DNA of 64,000 nucleotides, from IMG/VR virus record IMGVR_UViG_3300036790_000468, positions 1-64,000 of that record, one strand, 5' to 3'. The notes under the pieces were generated by a model, which was given only the letters and a program-made list of their open reading frames with translations, was not told where the DNA came from and made no database searches. Position 1 is the stretch's first letter; every line of letters begins with the position of its first letter. The stretch is from a virus. Shown here one piece after another: positions 56,938 to 64,000 of this stretch. The position numbers and the translations under genes are program-made.

Positions 56938-58365
56938 ATGAGCAGCGACACCACCGGAGCCGCGGCCCCCGAACCGAAACCGGGCCGGGGCCCCCGGCAC
57001 CGCACCACCCGGCACGTTCTGGTGCACGGCACCGGAGCCACCGGGGTCTCTGCGCTGGCCGCCGCCGGCCACGCCTTCGGCCCGGCCGGGATAGCCGCAG
57101 CCGCCGGAGGCGGCGTGCTCATAGCCTGCGGCGGATACGCGCTGCGCCGGACCTCGAAGTCCCGCGGCCGCAGCCAGCGTCCGGCCCCGCGCCACCGCGT
57201 GCGCCGCCCGCAGACCGCGACCGGCGCACGCACCTCGGCGGGACTGCGTCGCGACCCGGGCGCGACCCCGCGACGCCCCGGCACCTCCGCGACCGGGGCG
57301 TCGCGGGGTCGCGCCGTACCGGCCGCGACCGGGTCACGTCGCGTCGCGGGACTGCGTCGCGCACAAGCCCCGTCGCGCACCGACGCGACGAAGGGCGGCC
57401 GGCGGGTTGCGACCACCGTTCGGCGACCGCGACCGATCTCGACCGCGCCCCGCGCCGCCGGTTCCTCGCGACGCGGCAAGAGCGCGACCGCCACGCGACC
57501 CGGTCGCGCCGGCGGAACCGGGCCCGTCTCGACGCGCCGGGCCCGGGAGGCCGCGACGCGCACCCGCGTCCGCCGCGTCGCAAAGCGCCCCGCGCCGCGC
57601 ATTCCCGCGCCTCCAACCGGAGCGCCGCGCGCTACCGCGGGCCGCCGCCCGACGCGACCCCTGGCCAGCACGCCACGCGGGCGCCGCGCTGCCCGGCGGC
57701 TGCGCCGGCGCGCCGCCCGCGCCTGGCGCTTCACCTCGGCTGGCGCCAAGGCCTCGCGCCCATACCTGCGACTTCGCCCGCCCGCCCAACACGGCAAGCC
57801 GCGGCTGAAAGCGGCCGCACGCCGCCAGCCGGCGCCGGGCGCCAAGAAGCCCCCGGCGAACAAAGATACGAACACCCCGCGCGCGAACAAGGCCCCGGCC
57901 AGCGCCACCGGCAGCCAGAAGGCAGCCAGAGTCCCTGCGCCGCGCCGCCCTGCAGCCAAGCCCGGGCGCCCCATCACACCCCCCGGCCGAGAGAAGGCAA
58001 CCGTGTCCGAAGCTGATATTTCGCCCGGCGGCATCACCGCCATCATCGACTCGATCCACCAGCACCTCGACGGCTTCGAACCCGACTCCGCGCTGGCGAT
58101 CCTCGGATTCCTCTCCGGGTTCGAGTCGCTCTACACCGAGCTCGGCGGCGCGCTGCTGCGCCTCGGCGACCGCCTGGGCAGCGACTACCCGATCGACCGC
58201 TCCGTCGTCGAGCACCTCCACGACATGGGCGCACACACCCTCACCCTCGGCGCGTGGGGCGCCCAGACACACCACCTGGCCCGCGCTGCCCACGAGACCG
58301 AAATCCAGCGCATCGAGCAGCCCCGCCCGCGCGAAGGCATGTGGGACGTGGACCGCTACAACTAG
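56938..58365 (+). CDS. Arg-rich single-pass membrane protein of transfer module
   Basis: A 475-residue product. One or two hydrophobic helices lie at about residues 30-65 (VLVHGTGATGVSALAAAGHA; GIAAAAGGGVLIACGGYAL). Residues about 68-350 are a low-complexity, strongly basic Arg/Ala/Pro linker that should bind DNA or RNA. The C-terminal 120 residues form a compact acidic helical domain (IIDSIHQHLDGFEPDSALAI, IDRSVVEHLHDMGAHTLTLG). Placement between the Spd-like and TraB-like genes suggests a DNA-transfer accessory. The linker DNA contains clustered GCGACC motifs. Confidence 0.6.
   Translation: MSSDTTGAAAPEPKPGRGPRHRTTRHVLVHGTGATGVSALAAAGHAFGPAGIAAAAGGGVLIACGGYALRRTSKSRGRSQRPAPRHRVRRPQTATGARTSAGLRRDPGATPRRPGTSATGASRGRAVPAATGSRRVAGLRRAQAPSRTDATKGGRRVATTVRRPRPISTAPRAAGSSRRGKSATATRPGRAGGTGPVSTRRAREAATRTRVRRVAKRPAPRIPAPPTGAPRATAGRRPTRPLASTPRGRRAARRLRRRAARAWRFTSAGAKASRPYLRLRPPAQHGKPRLKAAARRQPAPGAKKPPANKDTNTPRANKAPASATGSQKAARVPAPRRPAAKPGRPITPPGREKATVSEADISPGGITAIIDSIHQHLDGFEPDSALAILGFLSGFESLYTELGGALLRLGDRLGSDYPIDRSVVEHLHDMGAHTLTLGAWGAQTHHLARAAHETEIQRIEQPRPREGMWDVDRYN
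57240..57530. repeat. cluster of CGCGACC/GGTCGCG motifs
   Basis: Within about 290 bases CGCGACC occurs repeatedly (for example near 57247, 57259, 57290, 57332 and 57480) with inverted copies GGTCGCG near 57310 and 57507. The density is well above the surrounding coding DNA. TraB-type translocases recognise 8-bp repeats called clt/TRS, so this is a candidate transfer locus. It also encodes an Arg-rich linker, and codon bias alone could produce it. Confidence 0.4.
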
Positions 58366-58427
58366 CCACCCGAGCCGGCCGGGCGCGTCAGAGTGCGCGC
58401 GGCCCCAATCTTCGAAGGGATGGGCGG

Positions 58428-60422
58428 ATGACCCAGAAGGAAAGCTGGCTCGAGGTCGAGTGGCGCCACCACGACCTCTCGACCCCGGCCCTGACCGCAG
58501 TGAGCCTCTACGCGCTCGAGGCCGCCGCGAGCCTCGTGCTCCACGATGGCCAGGTCGACGGCATCGCGGCGATCGGGGCGCTGGCTACCGCGAGCGTGGT
58601 CTGGACGCGCTCGTGCGCCTTCTGGATGGCGGTCTACCTCACCGCCGCCACGCTCGTGACCCTTGCCTGGATCCTCTACGCGGAGCACGCCAGCCCGTTC
58701 ACCGCCCGCGCCCTGACGTTCGCGGCCGGCGCGGCCGTCGGGCTCGGCGTGCTCTACCAGGGTGCCGTGCGCGCCGAACGCGCGGAGAGGCAGGAGACGG
58801 ACCGGCGCCTGGCTGCGCGTGCTGAGGCCGGGGAGTGGCCCAGCGTCTTCGCCGCCCTCGGCATCCCCGGCGTGGAACTCGTCGAGGAGAGCGAGTTCCG
58901 TGCCGGGCGCACCGCGACGCTGCGCCTGCCCGCCCACGGCCGCGCCACCTTCACCAGGGTCGCAGCCCTGGCCGAGCGGCTCGAGACGGTCCTGGACCTG
59001 CCCGGCGGGTCGGTGAAGTTCCGGCAGGGGGAGACGGCACGCGGGTTCCATGTGGACATCCACACCCGCGATGTCCTGGCCGAGGACCTCCCCTTCGAGT
59101 TCGAGACCAGCCCAACGAGCATCAGCGAGCCCTTCGACATCGGCCGCGACGTGTTCGGCGAAGACATCATGGTCCTGATTCGCGAGATCCGCGCCGCGAT
59201 CTTCGCGCCGCCCGGATCCGGCAAATCCAACCTGCTCAACGTCCTGATCGCCCGGCTGCTGCGGTGTGTCGACGTCGTGATCTGGGCCATCGACTTCAAG
59301 GGCGGCCGCATGATCAAACCCTGGCTGCAGCCCTGGTTCGAGGGCGTCACCGACCGGCCAGTGATCGACTGGGTCGCCACCACCCCCCGCGAAGCCCAGC
59401 TGCTGCTCCAGGGGCTCAAGGACGTGATCGAGCATCGATCCGGCCGCGGCGTCGGCGAGAAGATCACCCCCAGCGCGCGACAGCCCGCGATCATCCTGAT
59501 CTCGGACGAAGGGTCCTCTGTCGTCGGGCTGGACGCCGTTGCCGGGCGCGCCCTGGCAACCCTCGTGAAGGACATCATCGCCCTGGGCCGATCCGAAGCC
59601 GTCGACGCGATCCTCTGCTTCCTTCGCGCGAGCGTACCCATGACCGGCACCAGCGACCTCAAGGCGCTCTCCAAGCTGCGCATCACCCTCGGCGCCACCA
59701 GCGCGGCCGACGCGACCGCCGCCACCGACAACCCCGGCATGGGCGGCGAGGTCACAGCGTTCGAACACCCGGGCACGATGCTGGTGCAGAAAGGGCGCAA
59801 GAACGTGCGGATCGGCAAGTCCCTGCGCATGGAGGATCCCGACGTGCCCTACGTCGCAAGGATTTACTCCGACCGGCGCCCGGCCCTCGAACCCGACGCC
59901 GAGCAGGCTCTGGGAGCGGTCTACGCCGAACGCTGGAGCCTGGCGCGCTGCGGGCACCTCCTGCCGTTCGAGCGGCAGCAGGAGCTCGGATTCGATCCGA
60001 AGACGGCCGCGGCCGCCGTCGCGCAGGAGGCCGCCGCGCACCCCGCAGCGCCGGCCGCCCCGCTGACGCTGCCAACGATCCCGCCGCCGCCGGCGAACGC
60101 ACGCCCCGCCTACAAGACCGTGCAGGGCGAGCCGATACCGCGCGCGCTCGACGACCAAGCGGTCGAGGACCTTTTCGCCGGCCTGCGCGGCCAGGTCGAC
60201 GAGGCTCTGAGTTCCGTGCGCATCGGGCCAGAGCGGATGCTCGCGCTCGTGCGTGCGGCCGGCCGAGAGGGGATCTCCCCGAAGTCCTTGACCGAGCAGC
60301 TCAACGCGGAGGACATCGGCGTCGGGCGCCAAGCCGTGCACGACTGGCTCACCGAGGCAATCAAAGACGGACTGATCATCCGGCGACTGCGCGGCGAGTA
60401 CGTGGCGGCCGAGTATGCCTGA
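58428..60422 (+). CDS. traB: TraB/FtsK-like DNA translocase
   Basis: A 664-residue product from the ATG at 58428. Membrane segments lie at about 45-65 and 66-112. The RecA-like motor has Walker A APPGSGKS (260-267) and Walker B IILISDEGS (355-363). After a Pro/Ala linker the C-terminus is a winged helix (MLALVRAAGREGISPKSLTE, QAVHDWLTEAIKDGLIIRRL). Length, membrane anchor and C-terminal DNA reader match Streptomyces TraB, which pumps double-stranded DNA between hyphae. The symbol marks family likeness only. Confidence 0.8.
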   Translation: MTQKESWLEVEWRHHDLSTPALTAVSLYALEAAASLVLHDGQVDGIAAIGALATASVVWTRSCAFWMAVYLTAATLVTLAWILYAEHASPFTARALTFAAGAAVGLGVLYQGAVRAERAERQETDRRLAARAEAGEWPSVFAALGIPGVELVEESEFRAGRTATLRLPAHGRATFTRVAALAERLETVLDLPGGSVKFRQGETARGFHVDIHTRDVLAEDLPFEFETSPTSISEPFDIGRDVFGEDIMVLIREIRAAIFAPPGSGKSNLLNVLIARLLRCVDVVIWAIDFKGGRMIKPWLQPWFEGVTDRPVIDWVATTPREAQLLLQGLKDVIEHRSGRGVGEKITPSARQPAIILISDEGSSVVGLDAVAGRALATLVKDIIALGRSEAVDAILCFLRASVPMTGTSDLKALSKLRITLGATSAADATAATDNPGMGGEVTAFEHPGTMLVQKGRKNVRIGKSLRMEDPDVPYVARIYSDRRPALEPDAEQALGAVYAERWSLARCGHLLPFERQQELGFDPKTAAAAVAQEAAAHPAAPAAPLTLPTIPPPPANARPAYKTVQGEPIPRALDDQAVEDLFAGLRGQVDEALSSVRIGPERMLALVRAAGREGISPKSLTEQLNAEDIGVGRQAVHDWLTEAIKDGLIIRRLRGEYVAAEYA

Positions 60423-60600
60423 GATCTCCTACGCCGCGGCCGCGCGTGTTGGGCTGCTGCTGCGGGCCGTCCAGGCCGGCGACAGGGCATTGGTGGCTGA
60501 GATGCTGCTCTCCATCCCCGAGGCCGAGGTCGGGGCGGTCGAGGCCCGGCTGCGCAGATTCGGCGCCGACCCCGCGATACTGCTCGCTCCCACTACGTAG
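60415..60600 (+). CDS. small protein after TraB
   Basis: A 61-residue product overlapping the TraB stop by eight bases. It is helical: AAAARVGLLLRAVQAGDRAL, VAEMLLSIPEAEVGAVEARL. No family recognised. It closes the transfer operon. Confidence 0.6.
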   Translation: MPEISYAAAARVGLLLRAVQAGDRALVAEMLLSIPEAEVGAVEARLRRFGADPAILLAPTT

Positions 60601-60629
60601 TGTCCGCGCGAGAGTGCTACCGTAGAGCC

Positions 60630-60659
60630 TTGCTCCCCGGCTTGCCGGGGATGAACCCG
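60630..60659 (+). other. solitary hairpin matching type I-E CRISPR repeat pattern
   Basis: The element has the layout xxGxT-CCCCG-N6-CGGGG-ATxAACC-(C)G. CCCCG (60635-60639) pairs with CGGGG (60646-60650), extended by G60640/C60645. Spacing and flanks match the Escherichia coli-type I-E repeat position by position apart from the loop and one extra C. A weaker copy follows 50 bases later (CCCCG 60685-60689, CGGGG 60697-60701, ATGG). No array, spacers of normal length or cas genes are present. Confidence 0.45.
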
Positions 60660-60718
60660 GAGCGGTTGTTGCTTCCCGCTCTCTCCCCGCCTCGCGCGGG
60701 GATGGCATACGACTTCGA

Positions 60719-60747
60719 GCCCCTGCCGAGGACCATCCGGCAGGGGC
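60719..60747 (+). terminator. strong hairpin terminator
   Basis: GCCCCTGCCG (60719-60728) pairs with CGGCAGGGGC (60738-60747) around a 9-base loop and is followed by TTCGTCGT. It lies downstream of the transfer operon and the CRISPR-repeat-like hairpin, on the side of convergent transcription. Confidence 0.7.
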
Positions 60748-60793
60748 TTCGTCGTGAGCGGTGACGAAGGCGTAGCCCAGGCACGACGAAAGC

Positions 60794-60817
60794 GGCCCCA
60801 CCCCGAAGGGTGGGGCC
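60794..60817. terminator. bidirectional terminator GGCCCCACCC-CGAA-GGGTGGGGCC
   Basis: A perfect 10-bp stem with a CGAA tetraloop lies 17 bases past the stop (60834) of the leftward unit C operon. On the minus strand it is followed by GCTTTCGTCG. With the hairpin at 60719 it separates two convergent transcripts. Confidence 0.75.
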
Positions 60818-60833
60818 ATCGCTCTGCCGGGGC

Positions 60834-61643
60834 TCAGTGCCGACGACGTCGCCCTCCGCGCCGCGACCGCCCGGGGCGCCGCCACCGCCGGCCACCAGTC
60901 GGCAGCGCCCGATGATCGCGTGCGGGCACGAGCGTCGCCAGCGCCACGGAGACCAGTGGCAACGACGGCGCCGGGTGCAGCGGCGCGTCCGCTCCGCTCG
61001 CTCCCCCCGTCGGCGTGCCGCTCGCACCCGAGGGCGACGCGCTCGCCACCGGGGTGCACGCGTAGTTCGGCGCCGGCTGCTGGGTGTCGAGCGGGCACGT
61101 GTAGACGTTGCCCTGCGGATCGGTCAGCGAGAACCCGGCCGGCGGTGAACCCGGCGCGCCGCTCGGGCCGGGCGCTCCCTGCTGGCCCGCCGGTCCCTGC
61201 GCGCCTTCGGCCCCGGCCGCGCCGGGTTCGCCGGGGGATCCCGGTGCGCCCGGTGATCCTGCGGCGCCCGGGCTCCCCGGCGGTCCCGCCGGGCCGCTCG
61301 GCCCGCTCACGCCGGGGCCGCCGATGGCGCCGGGCGAACCGGCCACGCCGCTCGCGCCCACCGCACCCGGAGCGCCAGCGGCTCCGGCCGGCCCGGCCGG
61401 TCCGGCCGCGCCCTGGATGATCTGCGCCGGCGCCGGGGGAACCGGGGTCACCCCGTGCGCGCGCAGCTGCGCCTCAGCCGTCGTCAGATTCTCGGCCAGC
61501 GCATCGATCGCCCTGCCCTGCGTGTCGATCGCGGCGTGCTGGGAGGCGAGCGTCGAGATCACCCAGACTCCGAGGGCGGCCGCGAGCACCGCTGCGAGCG
61601 CCACCCACCACTTGCGCAGCACCACGCCGGCATGTCGCATCAC
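60834..61643 (-). CDS. collagen-like membrane protein
   Basis: A 269-residue product. One N-terminal membrane helix ([20 protein letters not shown], about 12-32) and a short coiled coil lead to about 30 Gly-X-Y triplets (residues about 80-165). A cysteine-bearing domain follows ([27 protein letters not shown]) and then a basic tail. Collagen-like stalks with an adhesive tip are known from phage fibres and the surfaces of phages and bacteria. Last gene of unit C; it may be a surface or lysis accessory protein. Confidence 0.7.
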   Translation of the reverse strand: MMRHAGVVLRKWWVALAAVLAAALGVWVISTLASQHAAIDTQGRAIDALAENLTTAEAQLRAHGVTPVPPAPAQIIQGAAGPAGPAGAAGAPGAVGASGVAGSPGAIGGPGVSGPSGPAGPPGSPGAAGSPGAPGSPGEPGAAGAEGAQGPAGQQGAPGPSGAPGSPPAGFSLTDPQGNVYTCPLDTQQPAPNYACTPVASASPSGASGTPTGGASGADAPLHPAPSLPLVSVALATLVPARDHRALPTGGRRWRRPGRSRRGGRRRRH

Positions 61644-61645
61644 GA

Positions 61646-62092
61646 TCAGTGGCCTCCCTGGCCGAGCAGCGCGATGAGCACCGCGGCGATGGTGCCGATC
61701 GCGATCACGGCCGCGATGATGTTCGCGGTGCGGCTGCTGCCGTTGCTCTCCTCGGACCGCGAGCGCTCGCGCTCAGCGGCGAGCTTCCCGTCGAACTCCG
61801 CGACGATGGCGTCCAGGCGCCGCAGGAACTCCTGGCGCATGCTCGCGAGCGCAGCCTCGAGCTCCGCGTTCTTCGCGATCAGCGCGCTCTTGCGCTCCAG
61901 GCTCGTGGACTCGACCTGCGCGAAACGCGCGAGCATATCGGCTTTGAGATCGGCCACGACCGCGGCCAGGGCGCGGTGCTGGGCGTCCCACAGCTCGCTC
62001 GGCACCATCGAGCGGGCCAGCTCCATCAGGCGCATCTCGTGCCGGTCGAGCGTCCTGCGGATCTCTCCGGCGCCCATCTCCTCCTCAGCCAC
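61646..62092 (-). CDS. coiled-coil protein with C-terminal TM (holin-like)
   Basis: A 148-residue product with long helical coiled coils ([60 protein letters not shown]) and one C-terminal membrane helix ([20 protein letters not shown]). The HELMRLMELA-like N-terminus is typical of actinophage minor proteins placed by the lysin. It is a longer analogue of the gene at 11261-11542, so the two prophage lysis ends are related. Confidence 0.65.
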   Translation of the reverse strand: MAEEEMGAGEIRRTLDRHEMRLMELARSMVPSELWDAQHRALAAVVADLKADMLARFAQVESTSLERKSALIAKNAELEAALASMRQEFLRRLDAIVAEFDGKLAAERERSRSEESNGSSRTANIIAAVIAIGTIAAVLIALLGQGGH

Positions 62093-62140
62093 GTGCGATC
62101 TCCGGTCTCTCGGCCGAGGGCGACGGCAGACGATCTCAGG

Positions 62141-63133
62141 TCAGGGGTGGATCTTGAGCTTCGCGCTCGTGCGCGGCCCGACGATCCCGTCGACCAGCAG
62201 CCGCGACTCGCGCTGGAACGCTGAGACCTCCTGCGCGGTGAGCGGACCGGCCACCGAGTCGGTGCCCCCGGCACCGAGGTGCTCGGCCGCGAGGGCCCGC
62301 TGGACCACCAGGGTCCGGGCGACCAGCGCGCCCCACGTGTGCTCGCCGACGATCCCGTCGACCAGGAGCGCCGCCGCCTTCTGATACGCCTTGACGGCAG
62401 CGAGGGTGTCGGGCCCGAACCGGGCGTCGACGCCCTTCGGATCCTGCCCGCCGAGCATCAGCGAGCGCTGCAGCACCTCCACCCAGTACCCGGACTCCCC
62501 GAAGGACACCGTCGGCCGGCCCGCCGCGGCCGCCGACGGCGCGGGGGCCGGGGGCGACGGCATCCACAGCCCCGCGGTGGAGGCGGCCTCGTCCAGGTCG
62601 ACGTCGACCCCGCCGAGAGTCGTGCCGTTGAGCACCTGCCGGATGGTGTACGCCGGCGCCCACTGACCCGAGGACCAGGCGTAGGTCTGCCACAGGTAGT
62701 CGTAGCCCGCGGCGTGCGCCGCCTCGATCACCTCGTAGTCGCCGTACACCCCGACCAGAGCCTTGGAGCCCTCGGCGTCCGAGGCTCCGTGCAGGTAGTC
62801 GAGCACCGACCCGATCTGGCCCGTCGTCGCATCCAGGTCGACCGCGAAGTAGATCGGCAGGCCGGCCGGGAACCCGAGGGCGCTGGCCTGGGCGCGCGCG
62901 GTCCCCGCCTCCGCCAGGCCCTGGGCGTACCCGGCGAGCGGGGAGACACCGGTGGTCTCCCACACCAGCCCGATCCCGATCCCGACGGCGTGCAGGCCGT
63001 CGCGCTCCGAAGTGGTCAGGTTCTTGCTCGGGTCGGCGCTCACGTAGCGCATCGCGTAGGCGATTCCCGCGGCCTTGAGAGCGGCGGTGGACGGAAGGTC
63101 GAAGGCGTAGTCGACGCCGCGAACAGTGGTCAT
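62141..63133 (-). CDS. DUF1906 lysin with two peptidoglycan-binding domains
   Basis: A 330-residue product. Residues 1-185 form a DUF1906/GH25-like barrel: VRGVDYAFDLPSTAALKAAG, YAMRYVS, GIGLVWETTG, LPIYFAVDLDATTGQIGS, ALVGVYGDYEVIEAAHAAGY and YLWQTYAWSSG. Two PG_binding_1 repeats follow (WVEVLQRSLMLGGQDPKGVD, FGPDTLAAVKAYQKA with GEHTWGALV; then a second with AVSAFQ-like EVSAFQRESRLLVDGIVGP). It should degrade actinomycete peptidoglycan at lysis. Confidence 0.85.
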   Translation of the reverse strand: MTTVRGVDYAFDLPSTAALKAAGIAYAMRYVSADPSKNLTTSERDGLHAVGIGIGLVWETTGVSPLAGYAQGLAEAGTARAQASALGFPAGLPIYFAVDLDATTGQIGSVLDYLHGASDAEGSKALVGVYGDYEVIEAAHAAGYDYLWQTYAWSSGQWAPAYTIRQVLNGTTLGGVDVDLDEAASTAGLWMPSPPAPAPSAAAAGRPTVSFGESGYWVEVLQRSLMLGGQDPKGVDARFGPDTLAAVKAYQKAAALLVDGIVGEHTWGALVARTLVVQRALAAEHLGAGGTDSVAGPLTAQEVSAFQRESRLLVDGIVGPRTSAKLKIHP

Positions 63134-63622
63134 CTAGCTCTCCGGGGGATTGGTGGTGTCAGCGGACTGTGCCTTTGCGATCTCGGCGCGGGCCTTCGCA
63201 GCGACCTGGTCTACGTCCACGGCGAGCCGTTCGGCGACCGCCGCGATCACGGCGTCCTGGACGGCGAGGTGGATGGCAGCTTCGTGCTGGCCGTGCAGGA
63301 TCGCCTCGGTGTCGGCGAAGGCCTGGATGTTGCGCCGCTCGGCCGCCCGGCCGAGGACCACGGCGCCGACCATCAAGAGCGGAAGACTCCACAGCTGGAT
63401 CCAGTTGGACCAGTACAGGAGCGTGGCCTGCTCCGTCGTGAACACGGCGCCCAGCGCACCGTAGATCACGAATACGTAGGTGCACCACATCGTGCCGAAC
63501 ACGATCGTCGCCCGCGCCGCTACCCGGTCGTTGACCGAGACGCGCGTCTGCGCGAGGGTGACAGGGCCCTGAGCCGTGCGCCTCTCGACGTGCGGGTGCG
63601 GCGCGTGCTTGTAGAGGGTCAC
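63134..63622 (-). CDS. two-TM phage membrane protein
   Basis: A 162-residue product with membrane segments at about 39-61 ([20 protein letters not shown]) and 72-91 ([12 protein letters not shown]-like region), then a helical cytosolic tail ([20 protein letters not shown]). The FGTMWCxYxF and [19 protein letters not shown] segments are recurrent in membrane proteins beside actinophage lysins. A holin role is plausible. ATGA-type overlap with the PLD gene. Confidence 0.7.
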   Translation of the reverse strand: MTLYKHAPHPHVERRTAQGPVTLAQTRVSVNDRVAARATIVFGTMWCTYVFVIYGALGAVFTTEQATLLYWSNWIQLWSLPLLMVGAVVLGRAAERRNIQAFADTEAILHGQHEAAIHLAVQDAVIAAVAERLAVDVDQVAAKARAEIAKAQSADTTNPPES

Positions 63623-64000
63623 TTCGCCGCCGCCCTCAGCATATGCGTGTGGATCACATCGACGCGGGCGCGCGCCTCGGCGGCGACGTGCGCGTCGCGG
63701 ATGACGGTGAGCTGGTTGTCCTGCAGCGACTCGCCGCTCCGCGACCAGTTCGTCGACCCGGTCACCACGTCCAGGCCGTCGACGATCACCAGTTTCATGT
63801 GCATGATCGCGCCGCGCTCGCTACGGCCGGTGGCGATCGAGTTGCCCGGGAAGGAGGACTTCGCCAGGAGCGCGCGCTCGTGAACGCCCCCGGCCTGCGA
63901 GGAGTCGAGGGTGAGCTGCACGAAGCAGTTCTCCGCGTCGAGCTGCTCGTGCAGCGCGGCCGCGAGCTCCTCGTCGTCGAACCCGTACATCGCGACCACC
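63619..64000 (-). CDS. phospholipase D-family protein, N-terminal part outside window
   Basis: The visible 126 residues contain the PLD active-site motif [20 protein letters not shown] (HxKxxxxD followed by GSxN) and then [10 protein letters not shown]. The frame is open to the right edge, so the upstream half, including any first HxK motif, is not visible. Such PLD-like proteins act as phosphodiesterases or nucleases and occur in lysis regions of actinophages. Confidence 0.75.
   Translation of the reverse strand, partial: VVAMYGFDDEELAAALHEQLDAENCFVQLTLDSSQAGGVHERALLAKSSFPGNSIATGRSERGAIMHMKLVIVDGLDVVTGSTNWSRSGESLQDNQLTVIRDAHVAAEARARVDVIHTHMLRAAAK

Noticed and set aside
56809-57195. Minus-strand ORF in the start of the Arg-rich gene
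   Set aside because: Covers the low-complexity end of the Spd-like gene and lacks a start signal; the plus strand has operon continuity.
58362-60341. Long minus-strand ORF opposite the TraB-like gene
   Set aside because: No motifs, no ribosome-binding site, and it is antisense to a gene with Walker A and B boxes.
60620-60710. A functional CRISPR array
   Set aside because: Only one good repeat and one poor copy 50 bp apart; spacing is too short for I-E spacers and no cas gene is present.

Overview
The window is very GC-rich DNA with many GTG starts and GTGA or ATGA stop/start overlaps. It encodes a WhiB protein, an FxSxx-like peptide and TraB/Spd-type transfer proteins. This points to a filamentous actinomycete (Streptomycetales/Catenulisporales-like). 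Almost everything here is mobile DNA. Functions are read from motifs and gene order alone; no database search was possible.

Three phage-like units lie in the same orientation, separated by cargo. (A) 1-8326 is the early end of a prophage that continues off the left edge. It holds a large serine integrase (6826-8253, minus), a repressor (5865-6416, plus) and a leftward early operon: XRE regulator, BRO/ANT antirepressor, small ORFs, a Rad52-like annealing protein, and a protein built of GQVx repeats. (B) About 11.26-51.56 kb is an apparently complete siphovirus prophage. A tyrosine integrase, a membrane protein and a repressor (plus strand) diverge from a leftward early region of HTH proteins, YqaJ exonuclease, an iteron-bearing replication initiator, VRR-NUC nuclease, WhiB and a double-LuxR regulator. 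The late region follows on the same strand: small and large terminase, portal, scaffold, capsid, connectors, tail tube, frameshifted tail chaperones, tape measure, distal tail, fibre, endolysin and a holin candidate. (C) 60.83-64 kb is the lysis end of a third unit: collagen-like membrane protein, coiled-coil/TM protein, DUF1906 plus peptidoglycan-binding lysin, two-TM protein and a PLD-family protein that runs off the right edge.

Between A and B (8.35-11.29 kb) is a cargo island: a GntR/UTRA regulator with a perfect palindromic operator, an HATPase anti-sigma-like protein, a lipoprotein and a peptide resembling FxSxx-COOH RiPP precursors. Between B and C (52.05-60.60 kb) is a second island: a stand-alone membrane-anchored FtsK-gamma-like protein, a flavoprotein, an XRE/TPR regulator, an HATPase/STAS pair, and a transfer module (Spd-like membrane protein, Arg-rich membrane protein with clustered GCGACC motifs, TraB/FtsK ATPase). 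It resembles an actinomycete integrative conjugative element without a visible integrase or Rep. It ends in a 230-bp convergent intergenic region with two strong terminators and a hairpin that closely matches a type I-E CRISPR repeat.

The most notable signals are the iteron origin inside the initiator gene (41.6-41.86 kb), the solitary CRISPR-repeat-like hairpin (60.63 kb), the FxSxx-like peptide, the phage WhiB plus tandem LuxR pair, the free-standing FtsK-gamma protein, the -1 frameshift site in the tail chaperone, and several palindromic operators.
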